The notes: a model not told the origin generated them from the letters alone. A DNA stretch of 12,716 nt from B120-G9 sp034659895 (GCA_034659895.1 JAYEIF010000140.1:1-12716), one strand, 5' to 3'. Counted from the first letter of the stretch, positions 1 to 8,011 are shown. Numbers and translations are program-made.

Positions 1-2544
1 CCAGATGCTTAACACACCAGGACCCGTGCTGGAGCTGTAACCGCCAACCTCGACAAGGTACGAGTTACCGGCAACAACTGGAATTTTGACTGTTGACTGC
101 AAGTCTTTGAAATCGCAGTCTGAGTCGTCGTTACAGCCAAGCTCGGCGCCCAGAGGATCACATGAACAACCGTCATAGACGGCCATCTTGGTATCGTAGT
201 CGGAACCACACAGGGTGATAGTAGCATCACCGTCCTGAGTGGCTGTGTAACAGTACCAGATATTCGGAGATGTTAAGCATGTGCCGCCGCCGTCAAAGGT
301 AGCTGCATCAGTCGAGAACGCCAGATCCATCACTTCGCCTACCGGGATGGCATCAGCGCAGTTATCGTTCTCCAAAGCTTCACAGGTTGTATCTGTGATT
401 GTCAGATCAAAATCCGGAATACAATCTGGTGACGGCCAGGTATCGACCATAAGATAATACACACCCGGTTCAAGGGTTAAGCAGGTCATGCTCTTGGGAT
501 CGCTACTGTAGCCGGTCTCCATATCAATGATGCTGGTCGGTGGACAGTCGCTGAAAAGTCCCATGCCAGCATAACCAGTACCCTTCGGATCAAGAGTTAC
601 ATTTACAGTTACTGTCGAAAGGACAGAAATTTCATAAATGATATCCTCGCCGCCGTCATAATAACCGAGGTCGGTATCCTCATAGTCATTAATCCTGCCG
701 CAGGTTGTCTGTCCGAAATCTCCGGGGAAACCAGGGTAATCGATTTTGATTGGAGCCTCACAGTTGTCACCTTCCTGAGCACCACCATACTCCTCGATAA
801 TAATGTCAAGGTCAGGGATGCAGTCAGGCGATGGCCAGGTGTCAACAATGATGTAGTAGGAGCCTGCTGTCAGACTCAAAGCGCTGATTACTTTCGGATC
901 TCCGCTGTAACCAGTAATGGAAGCAATACACTCGCCGGCATCATCCGGGCAAGCACTGGAGATGCCCATACCGGAATAAGTCGTCCCCTTGGGATCCAAA
1001 GTGATGTTCACATCCATATCATCAGCGAGATTGAGCTGAACAATCAAGTCCTCGCCACCATCGTAGTAACCGAGACAGGTCTCACTATAGAGATTCTGCC
1101 GGCCACAGGTGTATTGATTGGCAATTGTATAAGGCAGATCGCCAGAACCGATATTGACCACGAAAGGATCTTCGCAGGCATCACCCGGTGTCATCGGCGG
1201 GCAGGCTTCTCCTGTGACCTCAATCACATAGTCGCCTGCGGCACCATTGCCCGGGTCAAGCATAATCGGGTAATAGTATGTACCTGCTTCAAGGTGATCA
1301 AAATAGATCTGTGGGTTGCCGTTGGAGCAGTCGAAATCATAGTCGGTGAAGCTGATAAGCGTACCCTCAGCGCAACTGCAGTCAGTAATCAGGTTCAACC
1401 AACCGTTGCCCCAGCCGGCCGGACAACCACAGTAGGTTAATGTGACATCCATACATTCGGTAATTTCAAAGGCAATCCAAACATTTGGATGATCACCAAA
1501 ATACTGGCATTCTGTATCATACGTAGCGGCTTCGTTATTGCCCATGAATGTGTATGGTAGCATTTCCGGGGTAACATTGGCGCATTCGTCGTTCTCGTCC
1601 GGGATCGGGCAAGGATCATCAGTGCAGTTACCACCTTCGAGCCATGAACCGCCCACGCCGTTACAGTATTCCAGAGTTACATCTTCTTCACAGACAGGGT
1701 TATACGGATCAGGACCAGAGCAACAACGACCTGTCGCGGCGGCATCGTCGGTCAAGACAACATCATCCAGACCAAACAGGTCGGCATCCATACCATAGTA
1801 CTGGAAGCCAACCGTGACATCGCCTTCACCAATGTAAGCGCTCATGTCTATCGTCTCATTGGTCCAAGTAAAGTCAGGATATCCGGCACCTTCTACGTCT
1901 GAATCCCACACTTGGTTAAAAGTGACGCCGTCAGTGGCGACATAGATCTTGAACTCATGCGGATAGGCATAGCCTTTCAGGAACCAGAAATCGAGCCTGA
2001 TATCTGTGCCTGCGCCGGTAAGGTCAGCCGACGGAGATATCATCCACTCGTCCTGCTGATAGCCAGCAGCATGCCAGGTTACCAGAGCGGCCTGGGTTCC
2101 ACTAGAATATGTTCCAGAAAAGAAACCATAACCGGGATCTGTATTGACCGTGTCCCAACCGGTAGGTGGAAAAGTCTCACTTTCGAAATCTTCACTAAAA
2201 TAGACAGAAGCAGGGTCAAATTTATTCAGGTCGTGGCCTATAATAATACTTGCCGCGCCTTTTGTATTGTCACGCGTGGAATATGCTTCCTTGATGACAA
2301 TTTCTTCTTCTTCCTCTTCTTCCTCAGCAGCTATTTTTGCTGCGATTTCTTCCTCCATAGCCCATTTGGCGGCCAGGTCAGCAGAAATCGTAGCCTGATT
2401 ATCAACGCTGCGAAGGGCATTCTCTTGAGCCTGAGCTTCAGCTTTCTCCTGTTCAGGGGAATTGCCGCTGAATGCTATAGCTCCAAGAGCCAGAATAGAA
2501 AGAGCGATTACAAGAATCGGTATTCTCTTTCTCCAATTTAGCAT
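1..2544 (-). CDS. Large secreted multi-domain Cys-rich beta-sandwich protein (partial, 3' end outside window)
   Basis: The frame is open from ATG 2544 to base 1: 848 codons with no stop, so the C-terminus lies outside the window. The start is supported by AGAGG at 2551-2555, 6 nt upstream. Residues 1-24 form a signal peptide (RKR, then a hydrophobic stretch ending AIA). A charged Ala/Glu segment with a run of eight Glu follows (about 30-90). Residues ~115-265 resemble a choice-of-anchor J / cleaved-adhesin sandwich (SEDFES..PPTGW start, LDDVVL end). Next come a CC..YC..GG.W..C..PCP insert, a Cys-containing beta domain (~312-447), two tandem ~125-residue copies sharing LGYYDGGED, TLDPKGT and TWPSPDCIPD (DNA 794-1176 and 390-762), and a further domain starting NDNCADAIPVGEV. 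The modules resemble pre-peptidase C-terminal or adhesion domains, so an extracellular structural or adhesive role is inferred. No catalytic domain is visible in the part seen. Confidence 0.85.
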   Translation of the reverse strand, partial: MLNWRKRIPILVIALSILALGAIAFSGNSPEQEKAEAQAQENALRSVDNQATISADLAAKWAMEEEIAAKIAAEEEEEEEEIVIKEAYSTRDNTKGAASIIIGHDLNKFDPASVYFSEDFESETFPPTGWDTVNTDPGYGFFSGTYSSGTQAALVTWHAAGYQQDEWMISPSADLTGAGTDIRLDFWFLKGYAYPHEFKIYVATDGVTFNQVWDSDVEGAGYPDFTWTNETIDMSAYIGEGDVTVGFQYYGMDADLFGLDDVVLTDDAAATGRCCSGPDPYNPVCEEDVTLEYCNGVGGSWLEGGNCTDDPCPIPDENDECANVTPEMLPYTFMGNNEAATYDTECQYFGDHPNVWIAFEITECMDVTLTYCGCPAGWGNGWLNLITDCSCAEGTLISFTDYDFDCSNGNPQIYFDHLEAGTYYYPIMLDPGNGAAGDYVIEVTGEACPPMTPGDACEDPFVVNIGSGDLPYTIANQYTCGRQNLYSETCLGYYDGGEDLIVQLNLADDMDVNITLDPKGTTYSGMGISSACPDDAGECIASITGYSGDPKVISALSLTAGSYYIIVDTWPSPDCIPDLDIIIEEYGGAQEGDNCEAPIKIDYPGFPGDFGQTTCGRINDYEDTDLGYYDGGEDIIYEISVLSTVTVNVTLDPKGTGYAGMGLFSDCPPTSIIDMETGYSSDPKSMTCLTLEPGVYYLMVDTWPSPDCIPDFDLTITDTTCEALENDNCADAIPVGEVMDLAFSTDAATFDGGGTCLTSPNIWYCYTATQDGDATITLCGSDYDTKMAVYDGCSCDPLGAELGCNDDSDCDFKDLQSTVKIPVVAGNSYLVEVGGYSSSTGPGVLSIW
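390..1176 (-). repeat. Two tandem ~125-residue protein domain repeats inside the secreted protein gene
   Basis: Copy 1 (794-1176) and copy 2 (390-762) encode the same domain. Each begins with CE.P, then TCGR, LGYYDGGED, V(N)(I/V)TLDPKGT.Y(S/A)GMG, GYS.DPK, YY..VDTWPSPDCIPD. Each contains paired cysteines. The protein-level match is strong while the DNA has diverged, which indicates an old duplication rather than a recent tandem copy. The fold looks like the pre-peptidase C-terminal type. Confidence 0.8.
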
Positions 2545-2573
2545 AACATACCTCTTCAAAATAATTAAAACAG

Positions 2574-2609
2574 TTACTCAATCGCGAAGACATTGCGAGA
2601 TAATCCCAT
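2574..2609 (-). CDS. Possible 11-codon leader ORF upstream of the secreted protein gene
   Basis: ATG at 2609 is preceded by GAGGG (2615-2619) with 5 nt spacing. It encodes MGLSRNVFAIE and then TAA, ending 29 nt before the main ATG. The ribosome-binding-site fit is good, but the ORF is so short that chance is a real alternative. If translated, it would lie in the long leader and could affect downstream initiation. Confidence 0.2.
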   Translation of the reverse strand: MGLSRNVFAIE

Positions 2610-2835
2610 AAATGCCCTCAGTGAACTACGAAAACTCAACCCTCCTTCCTGTTTTCAGAGCGGTTAACGGTTAAAATGGTAATAAGTCACAGTCTTTCAC
2701 TACAACCGGCCTTACCGGCCTCATAGTAAAATCCGAGCTATTTTTTTAACAACTTGTTAACTTTCATATCATAGATTTGTATAATAGAAAAACACATAGA
2801 AGAACTCATTACCTAATAGTATTTCATCCTCTTCA

Positions 2836-2844
2836 ATTATACCA
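2836..2844 (-). promoter_or_regulatory. Extended -10 promoter candidate for the secreted protein gene
   Basis: On the minus strand the sequence reads TGGTATAAT, a perfect TGn-TATAAT extended -10. No good -35 sits 16-18 nt upstream, as is allowed for extended -10 promoters. If used, the leader would be about 285 nt. A second TATAAT lies just upstream (about 2856-2861) without the TG or a -35. Confidence 0.4.
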
Positions 2845-2927
2845 TTTTCCTATTATAGAGTATATATACAAGTAATAGAAAAATCAAGGGAAAAATGCAG
2901 TTTTTTTGTTTTTTTTCGAATGCGGAC

Positions 2928-3983
2928 TTAATGCGAAGTAATTCTCTTACCGTTTTCAGTATCAAAGAAAAGCAAATCTTTCGGGTTGAAAGTAAACTTC
3001 ACTTTCGCGCCTTTCTGAAAATCCTCTTCAACCTTAGAAACCATCAATAGCTCATCCTTAAATCTTAGTGTAACTATATGCTGGTCCCCAAGATACTCTG
3101 ACTCAACAACAGTGGCGGGGTTTTCCGCTTCTCTATCAAGTCTAATATGTTCAGGGCGAATTCCAACCAGGACTTCTTCCCGTGCGAGTGAAACGGGAAG
3201 CTTAGACATCTCTATGCCAAACGGGGACAAAGAGTTATTGTCAATTATGGCTCGCATTATATTGATACGAGGAAACCCAAGAAAACCAGCAACAAACAAA
3301 TTTGCCGGCTTGGTATACAAATCGCCGGGATTTCCTACTTGAAGCAAAACCCCATCATTCAGCACCGCTATCCTGTCTGCCATAGTTAAAGCTTCAGCCT
3401 GATCGTGAGTTACATGAATAGTTGTAATATCAAGATTTCTCTGAATGCGGACAATTTCTTTTCGCATCCGACTCCGAAGGTCAGCATCAAGATTAGACAA
3501 TGGCTCATCGAGAAGAAACAGCTCCGGCTTGCGAATTATTGCTCTGCCAAGGGCGACACGTTGGCGCTGCCCTCCGGAAAGTTCCGCCGGACGAACCCCG
3601 AGTTTCTCAGACAGGCCAAGCAACGATGCTACTTCCTTTACTCGCAAATCGATTTCTCCACGTTTCTTTCCAGAAATTTTGAGTGGAAAGGCGAGATTTT
3701 TTTCTACGGTCATATGAGGATAGAGGCTATAATTTTGAAATACCATCGCTATTCCCCTGTCTTTTGGCTGAAGATTATCTATGCGTTTGCTTCCAAAGTA
3801 GATAGACCCGCTATCAAGAGATTCCAGCCCTGCAATCAGCCGTAAAAGAGTCGATTTGCCACACCCTGAAGGTCCCAATACAACGAGAAGTTCCCCCTTT
3901 TCCAGTGTTAGGGAAATGCCATTGAGCACACTGATGTTCCCAAACTTTTTACAAACACCTTCCAGTCTCAGGCCCGACATCAT
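2928..3983 (-). CDS. ABC transporter ATP-binding protein, MalK/UgpC/MsmX type
   Basis: This 351-residue protein is an ATPase subunit of the carbohydrate-uptake (CUT1-like) ABC importer class, acting on the cytoplasmic face of the inner membrane. Visible motifs are Walker A GPSGCGKST (37-45), Q-loop Gln83 in VFQNYSLYPHMTV, signature LSGGQRQRV (135-143), Walker B LFLLDE (155-160), D-loop SNLD, and switch His193 (THDQAEA). A C-terminal TOBE-type regulatory domain follows (~235-345; VGIRPEHIRL). Length and layout fit the family. The start codon overlaps the recF stop (ATGA), with AAAGAGG just upstream, so translation is coupled to recF. No permease or binding protein is in the window, so the substrate cannot be named. 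It may serve permeases elsewhere, as the multi-task ATPase MsmX does. Confidence 0.95.
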   Translation of the reverse strand: MMSGLRLEGVCKKFGNISVLNGISLTLEKGELLVVLGPSGCGKSTLLRLIAGLESLDSGSIYFGSKRIDNLQPKDRGIAMVFQNYSLYPHMTVEKNLAFPLKISGKKRGEIDLRVKEVASLLGLSEKLGVRPAELSGGQRQRVALGRAIIRKPELFLLDEPLSNLDADLRSRMRKEIVRIQRNLDITTIHVTHDQAEALTMADRIAVLNDGVLLQVGNPGDLYTKPANLFVAGFLGFPRINIMRAIIDNNSLSPFGIEMSKLPVSLAREEVLVGIRPEHIRLDREAENPATVVESEYLGDQHIVTLRFKDELLMVSKVEEDFQKGAKVKFTFNPKDLLFFDTENGKRITSH

Positions 3984-5068
3984 CTTTTCCTCTTTAACTC
4001 CCCACTATGCAACCTGAGCGCAGTTCCACGCCCTTGCATGGTTTCTATCGGATCAACTGCTGAAGTAAGAAATAACTGGCCAAAATCTGAAAATGACTCA
4101 ATAAGCGCCTCCGATCTATTTTTATCAAGCTCACTAAAAATCTCATCCAACAAAAGCACCGGGGTTCTCTTCCGTTCCTGTCTTAACAGATGATACACTG
4201 CCAGCTTCAAGGCGATAGACGCTGTACGAATTTCCCCCCGCGAAGCGTGCGTGCGAGCTTGATAACCTGAAATTTTCACCTGAAGGTCGTCGCGATGAGG
4301 TCCAATCATAGCTGTTTTCATAATTTTCTCACGTTCGCTGAAATCATATAACCTCGACTCGAAGCTACTCAATATGCTATCTATTTCATCGGGCTGTGTT
4401 CCCGGACACACAGACGAGTGATATCCAAGCTCAAGCAGTCCGCCGTCTGATATACTTTTGTAATAATGGGCAGACTTTTCTGAAAGGAATTGCACAAAAT
4501 GACTACGAGACAAAGTTATATCCGCCCCCAATGGAACGAGTAATGAATTAAAGGGAGATGGATCCTGTTCACTTTTAAGTGCCGCATTTTTCTGAGCAAG
4601 GGTACGCTGGTAATCAATGAGCCGAGATAGATACTCTCTTGAAAATTGCGAGATATATGTATCAAGAAATGTCCGACGCATGGACGGTGCGCCACTAATA
4701 ATAAGATAATCCTCCGGCCCAATGGAGACAACACTGTGCCGATTGAATAATTCTGAGGTTTTTGCAGTAGCTCCGTCAATTGTTATCTTCTTGCTTGAGC
4801 CGCGTTGGCAGGCGACACTGCAAGTGTGTAAACTATCATCCAATCCAATTGTCCCCTCAACTCGATAGACATCCTCGCCATTGGTTGACATAGCTGAATC
4901 ATGAGCGCCGCGCTGTGATCTGCCTAAACACAGCAGAAATATGCTTTCCAGAATGTTTGTCTTCCCAGAGCCATTTGAACCATATAAGATATTGATACCT
5001 TTATCGGGCTTTAATATAAAAGATGAGAAGTTCCTGAAAGAGGTTAGTTTGAGCGATTCAATATACAT
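3980..5068 (-). CDS. recF: DNA replication and repair protein RecF
   Basis: RecF is an SMC/ABC-like ATPase that binds gapped DNA and helps load RecA through RecFOR at stalled forks. This 362-residue protein has the typical N-terminus (YIESLKLTSFRNF), Walker A GSNGSGKT (30-37), a signature region near SRGEIRTASIALKLA (from ~276), and Walker B VLLLDE (304-309) followed by SELD. Length is normal for the family. It follows dnaN, as in many bacteria, but the usual small S4-domain gene (yaaA/rlbA) is absent. The start (ATG 5068) has only a weak AAG-type ribosome-binding site. Its stop TGA overlaps the ATG of the ABC ATPase gene. A terminator-like hairpin lies only 28 bp upstream of its start, so transcription may depend on read-through from dnaN. 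Confidence 0.98.
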   Translation of the reverse strand: MYIESLKLTSFRNFSSFILKPDKGINILYGSNGSGKTNILESIFLLCLGRSQRGAHDSAMSTNGEDVYRVEGTIGLDDSLHTCSVACQRGSSKKITIDGATAKTSELFNRHSVVSIGPEDYLIISGAPSMRRTFLDTYISQFSREYLSRLIDYQRTLAQKNAALKSEQDPSPFNSLLVPLGADITLSRSHFVQFLSEKSAHYYKSISDGGLLELGYHSSVCPGTQPDEIDSILSSFESRLYDFSEREKIMKTAMIGPHRDDLQVKISGYQARTHASRGEIRTASIALKLAVYHLLRQERKRTPVLLLDEIFSELDKNRSEALIESFSDFGQLFLTSAVDPIETMQGRGTALRLHSGELKRKR

Positions 5069-5089
5069 ATTCTTAAAAGAAATTACGCA

Positions 5090-5149
5090 TTACAATAAAA
5101 AATGACAGATGTTACCACCTGCCATATTTAAAAAATCTTTCGTTTTCAT
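5090..5149 (-). CDS. Possible 19-residue ORF overlapping the dnaN stop (TAATG)
   Basis: ATG 5149-5147 shares a base with the dnaN TAA stop (TAATG), the geometry of translational re-initiation. It encodes MKTKDFLNMAGGNICHFLL and then TAA. The reading frame spans the whole terminator hairpin at 5102-5125. There is no homology signal and chance is possible. It is listed because its position could couple translation to termination upstream of recF. Confidence 0.2.
   Translation of the reverse strand: MKTKDFLNMAGGNICHFLL
5096..5125 (-). terminator. Rho-independent terminator/attenuator candidate between dnaN and recF
   Basis: On the minus strand, ATGGCAGGTG (5125-5116), loop GTAA, and CATCTGTCAT (5111-5102) can form a 10-bp stem containing two G-U pairs. 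TTTTTT follows, partly shared with the stem base. It begins about 24 nt after the dnaN stop. This is a good intrinsic terminator, though not G+C-rich, and read-through to recF is expected. Confidence 0.6.
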
Positions 5150-6261
5150 TAGTCCGAAAGGCGTAAAGGCATTACAAGGCAAAGATAGTCATCTTTTGAT
5201 TTATCAACATTGTAAATCAGCCCCGCCGCTACCGATGAAGACAATTCAAAAACAACATCATCACTGTCTATTTTGCCAAGTATCTCAACAATGTAGTTAG
5301 CATTATATCCAAGCTCAAGAGGCTCGCCATCGTAGTCGCATTCCAGAGTCTCTGTTCCTTCACCCGCCATATCTGCATTGGTAGTTGAAAGAGTAATTGA
5401 GTTTTTCTTCAGGGAGAACTTAACCTGATGTGTTAAAACATTTGATAGAATAGAAACTCTCCGTACCGCAGAAGCTAACTCGTCGCGAGCAATCACAAGT
5501 TTCTTATCGTTATCTTTAGGTATTACCTGATCAAAGTCTGGATATTGTCCCTCAAGCAATCGTGAAGTTAAAATAATATCCCCCAAATTAAAGATTATAT
5601 TATTCTCACCAAAAACAATTCCAAGCTCACTCGTCTTCTCACCAGCAAACTTTGAAATCAAATCAAGAACTTTTGGCGGAATAATAACATCCTCATACAT
5701 CCCCTTAAGTCTCTTGTTTTCGGTAGACATTTTAGCTAAACGGTGACCATCGGTAGCTACCATTTGCATGTGATCACCCTTTGTCTGCCAGAGAACACCA
5801 TTAAGAGCGGGTCTGGTTTCATCGGCTGAACATGCAAAAGTTGTCTTACGAATAGAAGAGATAAAATCGGTTCCGTCAATGGTGATTTCTTTCTTTGTAT
5901 TTATGGCAGGAAGTTTTGGGAACTCTTCAGGAGCGATAGCACCAATTTTATATGACCCATTTGGGACTTTTAGTTCAATTTGTTTTCCGCTTGTTTCTAC
6001 GGTTATTTCAGATTCTGGAAGCTCTCGAATTATCTCAAATAATACCTTAGCCGGAATTGAAATGGAACCTTTCTTGGTTACATTGCATTCAATTGTTACA
6101 GTTATAGAAATATCCAAATCAGTCGCAGAGATTTTTAGCTTATTTTCAAGAGCCTCAATTAATATATTTGTAAGAATTGGCAGAGTAGATTTACTTGGTA
6201 CTACTTGAAGTATACTTTGTAAGTTAACTTCGAGTCTTGATTTTGGTAATGTGAACTTCAT
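5149..6261 (-). CDS. dnaN: DNA polymerase III beta subunit (sliding clamp)
   Basis: DnaN is the ring-shaped homodimeric clamp that tethers replicative polymerase and repair factors to DNA. From ATG 6261 the protein has 370 residues and starts MKFTLPKSRLEV, like other clamps. GGAG lies 9 nt upstream of this ATG. An in-frame ATG at 6276 would add METIR but has no ribosome-binding site. Three-domain clamp landmarks are visible: PSKSTLPILTNILIEA near the N-terminus, ATDGHRLAK in the middle, LEGQYPDFDQVIP after it, and the C-terminal LVMPLRL. Length is normal. It lies downstream of dnaA across a 279-bp AT-rich spacer and upstream of recF. Confidence 0.98.
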   Translation of the reverse strand: MKFTLPKSRLEVNLQSILQVVPSKSTLPILTNILIEALENKLKISATDLDISITVTIECNVTKKGSISIPAKVLFEIIRELPESEITVETSGKQIELKVPNGSYKIGAIAPEEFPKLPAINTKKEITIDGTDFISSIRKTTFACSADETRPALNGVLWQTKGDHMQMVATDGHRLAKMSTENKRLKGMYEDVIIPPKVLDLISKFAGEKTSELGIVFGENNIIFNLGDIILTSRLLEGQYPDFDQVIPKDNDKKLVIARDELASAVRRVSILSNVLTHQVKFSLKKNSITLSTTNADMAGEGTETLECDYDGEPLELGYNANYIVEILGKIDSDDVVFELSSSVAAGLIYNVDKSKDDYLCLVMPLRLSD

Positions 6262-6294
6262 TCGTATAGTCTCCATAGAGTTTTTTCACATATT

Positions 6295-6323
6295 CTTTTA
6301 TTATTCATTTATATATATGTAAA
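6295..6323 (-). promoter_or_regulatory. Sigma70-type promoter candidate for dnaN
   Basis: On the minus strand, TTTACA (6323-6318) and TAAAAG (6300-6295) are separated by 17 nt, about 34 nt before the preferred dnaN ATG. The -35 fits well and the -10 is weak. The region is so AT-rich that other hexamer pairs exist. Confidence 0.3.
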
Positions 6324-6526
6324 GAGCAATAGTAATAAGCTCTGTTAATATGTTAACATCTCTATTTTGTCATCTAATATGATACTTTTAGTTCTTAATT
6401 GACAACATTTTAATCATTTATTTCAAGCATTTAATTAAACACAAATAATTCACAGTTCGGTTAATATCTAAAGAGTTCCGCACATTTTGTGAAAACTCAC
6501 ATTCTTTCCATTATATTCCACATTGT

Positions 6527-6535
6527 TTATCCACA
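6527..6535 (+). promoter_or_regulatory. Perfect DnaA box TTATCCACA
   Basis: An exact match to TTATNCACA, lying 6 nt beyond the dnaA stop codon in the dnaA-dnaN spacer. Confidence 0.7.
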
Positions 6536-6540
6536 TATTG

Positions 6541-7914
6541 TTAGTATAGCAAAGAAGCAGAGATTTTATCAATATCTTCTCGCAATGCTGGATTGGTTGA
6601 CATCTTGCGTGATATAATATCGCAAGCGTGAATTACAGTAGAGTGATCACGACCTCCAAATGCCTCCCCGATTGCCTTGAGAGAGCTTTTTGTAAGAGAA
6701 CGTGAAAGGTACATAGCGACATGCCTTGCCAGTACGACTTCGGATGTCTTCTTCTTTGCTTTTAACAGTTCAGAATCAATATTGAAATTCTTTGCTGATT
6801 CCCTTTGAATAGAATCAATATCAACTACTTTTCTGTTATTAGTCAGAGTACCACTTAGTACTTTTCCGGTGAGCTCTAAATCAATAGCTTCATTCTTCAT
6901 TGAGGCATACGCTAATAGCCTTATGAGCGCACCCTCAAGCTCGCGAATATTCGTTGAAACTTTGTCTGCAATGTAATGAAGTACATTTTCAGGTAATTTG
7001 ACTCCTTCTGATTCAAGCTTCTTATACAGAATTGCCGTCCTATTTTCCATGTCGGGAGCTTGAAGATCCGTAACTAATCCCCATGAGAAGCGAGACAAGA
7101 GTCTTTCTTCAAGTCCCTTGATTTCACGCGGTGGTCTGTCAGAGGAAAGCACAATTTGTTTTCCTTGATGATGAAGCGTATTAAATGTGTGAAAGAATTG
7201 CTCCTGTGTCGATTCTTTCTTGGTAAAGAACTGAATATCATCAATTATCAGGATGTCAACATCACGATATGCCTTTGTGAAGGCAGAGATAGAGTGATCT
7301 GAAATAGAAGCGATAAAATCCGACGTAAATTTCTCGGATGTAGCATACATTACTCGGCGTGAAGGGAAGCCGTCAATGATAGAATTGCCTATAGCCTGGA
7401 CAATGTGAGTTTTTCCAAGACCAGTCCCTCCATAGATAAGGAGCGGGTTATACTTGGTTAGCCCCGGAGCCTCAGCAACAGCCATAGCTGCTGCGCAGGA
7501 AAACTGGTTAAAATCTCCAACTACGAGAGAGTCAAAGCCATATTTTCTGTTTAGATTGTGATTGTAGTTAGACTCTCTGTGGATAATGGAAGGCGCCTGT
7601 GTTCGGTTAAAATCAAAACTGGTTTGGTTGGATTTGGTATCAATGGTATCGTCTTCTGTTATGATGTATTTCACCCCGTATTGACGTCCGAGAACTTCAC
7701 TAAAGGCTTCATCAATTAAGCCTGAGAAATGTTCTTCTATCCAGTCTGCGACAAATTTGTTAGGTACTGTAAGTTTGAATTGTCCATCGCCGTTTGCTTC
7801 TCCCTGAATTGGTTTTAGCCAGGTATTGAATGATTGTTCCTTCACACGGCGGGATATGTAGTGCAGGCAATCTTTCCATTGTTGGGAGTTTTTTACACCC
7901 TCCTGTAAATCCAT
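6541..7914 (-). CDS. dnaA: Chromosomal replication initiator protein DnaA
   Basis: DnaA is an AAA+ ATPase that binds DnaA boxes, opens oriC and recruits the helicase. The protein has 457 residues. Domain I is at ~1-85 (WLKPIQ) and a short linker domain II at ~86-115. AAA+ domain III carries Walker A GGTGLGKT (162-169), Walker B ILIIDD (221-226), sensor I LSSDRPP (256-262), the box VII arginine region RLLSRFSWGL (271-280) and sensor II NIRELEGAL (322-330). Domain IV, the DNA-binding helix-turn-helix, is at ~395-432, with the hallmark GGRDHSTVIHA. The start is supported by GAGGGG (7922-7927), 7 nt upstream. A perfect DnaA box (7578-7586) lies inside the coding region, and the promoter carries another, so autoregulation is likely. 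Confidence 0.99.
   Translation of the reverse strand: MDLQEGVKNSQQWKDCLHYISRRVKEQSFNTWLKPIQGEANGDGQFKLTVPNKFVADWIEEHFSGLIDEAFSEVLGRQYGVKYIITEDDTIDTKSNQTSFDFNRTQAPSIIHRESNYNHNLNRKYGFDSLVVGDFNQFSCAAAMAVAEAPGLTKYNPLLIYGGTGLGKTHIVQAIGNSIIDGFPSRRVMYATSEKFTSDFIASISDHSISAFTKAYRDVDILIIDDIQFFTKKESTQEQFFHTFNTLHHQGKQIVLSSDRPPREIKGLEERLLSRFSWGLVTDLQAPDMENRTAILYKKLESEGVKLPENVLHYIADKVSTNIRELEGALIRLLAYASMKNEAIDLELTGKVLSGTLTNNRKVVDIDSIQRESAKNFNIDSELLKAKKKTSEVVLARHVAMYLSRSLTKSSLKAIGEAFGGRDHSTVIHACDIISRKMSTNPALREDIDKISASLLY
7578..7586 (-). promoter_or_regulatory. Perfect DnaA box (TTATCCACA) inside dnaA
   Basis: The plus strand reads TGTGGATAA, an exact box on the minus strand within the domain II coding part of dnaA. 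A single intragenic match could be chance, but it lies within the local cluster of boxes. Confidence 0.45.
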
Positions 7915-7981
7915 ACTGATTCCCCTCAGTTGTTCACAGTTTATTTTGCCAGAATTTGTTTTTATTCAAGCAGTTATCTAT

Positions 7982-8011
7982 TTTATAAAAGGCCAAAATA
8001 AGAGTTATCAA
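7982..8011 (-). promoter_or_regulatory. Proximal dnaA promoter candidate
   Basis: On the minus strand, TTGATA (8011-8006), an 18-nt spacer, and TATAAA (7987-7982), giving a leader of roughly 60 nt. The -35 overlaps the DnaA-box near-match TTATCAACA (8005-8013). Confidence 0.4.

Larger units (their letters stand above)
2545..2927 (-). other. Intergenic 5' region of the large secreted protein gene
   Basis: This 383-bp stretch separates the ABC ATPase stop from the secreted-protein start. Both genes are on the minus strand. The distal part (2740-2920) is very AT-rich and holds the best promoter candidate. The proximal part holds a direct repeat of CCGGCCTTACCGGCC type (2705-2719), the 7-1-7 palindrome TTAACAACTTGTTAA (2746-2760), an unpaired strong Shine-Dalgarno-like AAGGAGGG (2640-2647), and a possible 11-codon ORF. 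I recognise no known riboswitch. No convincing terminator for the ABC gene is visible; only A/T tracts follow its stop. Confidence 0.6.
6262..6540. other. dnaA-dnaN intergenic region, secondary oriC candidate
   Basis: This strongly AT-rich spacer lies between the dnaA stop and the dnaN start. It contains a perfect DnaA box TTATCCACA at 6527-6535 (+) and one-mismatch boxes TAATTCACA (6446-6454) and TTTTTCACA (6282-6290). It also has an inverted repeat TGTGA-N4-TCACA (6488-6501). Such spacers form one half of bipartite origins in several bacteria, so a role in origin function is plausible. No convincing DnaA-trio row was seen. Confidence 0.4.

Noticed and set aside
1912..2541. 209-codon plus-strand frame opposite the secreted protein gene
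   Set aside because: Its Phe/Ser-rich run is the complement of the Glu-rich segment; the minus frame has a signal peptide, known domains and an uninterrupted reading frame.
6488..6501. TGTGA-N4-TCACA resembling a CRP site
   Set aside because: CRP sites need a 6-nt spacer; the 4-nt spacing and AT-rich context make a chance match likely.
6527..6560. DnaA-trio-like TAG/TAT triplets after the box at 6527
   Set aside because: Triplets are irregular and fall in the dnaA 3' coding end; no convincing row of trios.
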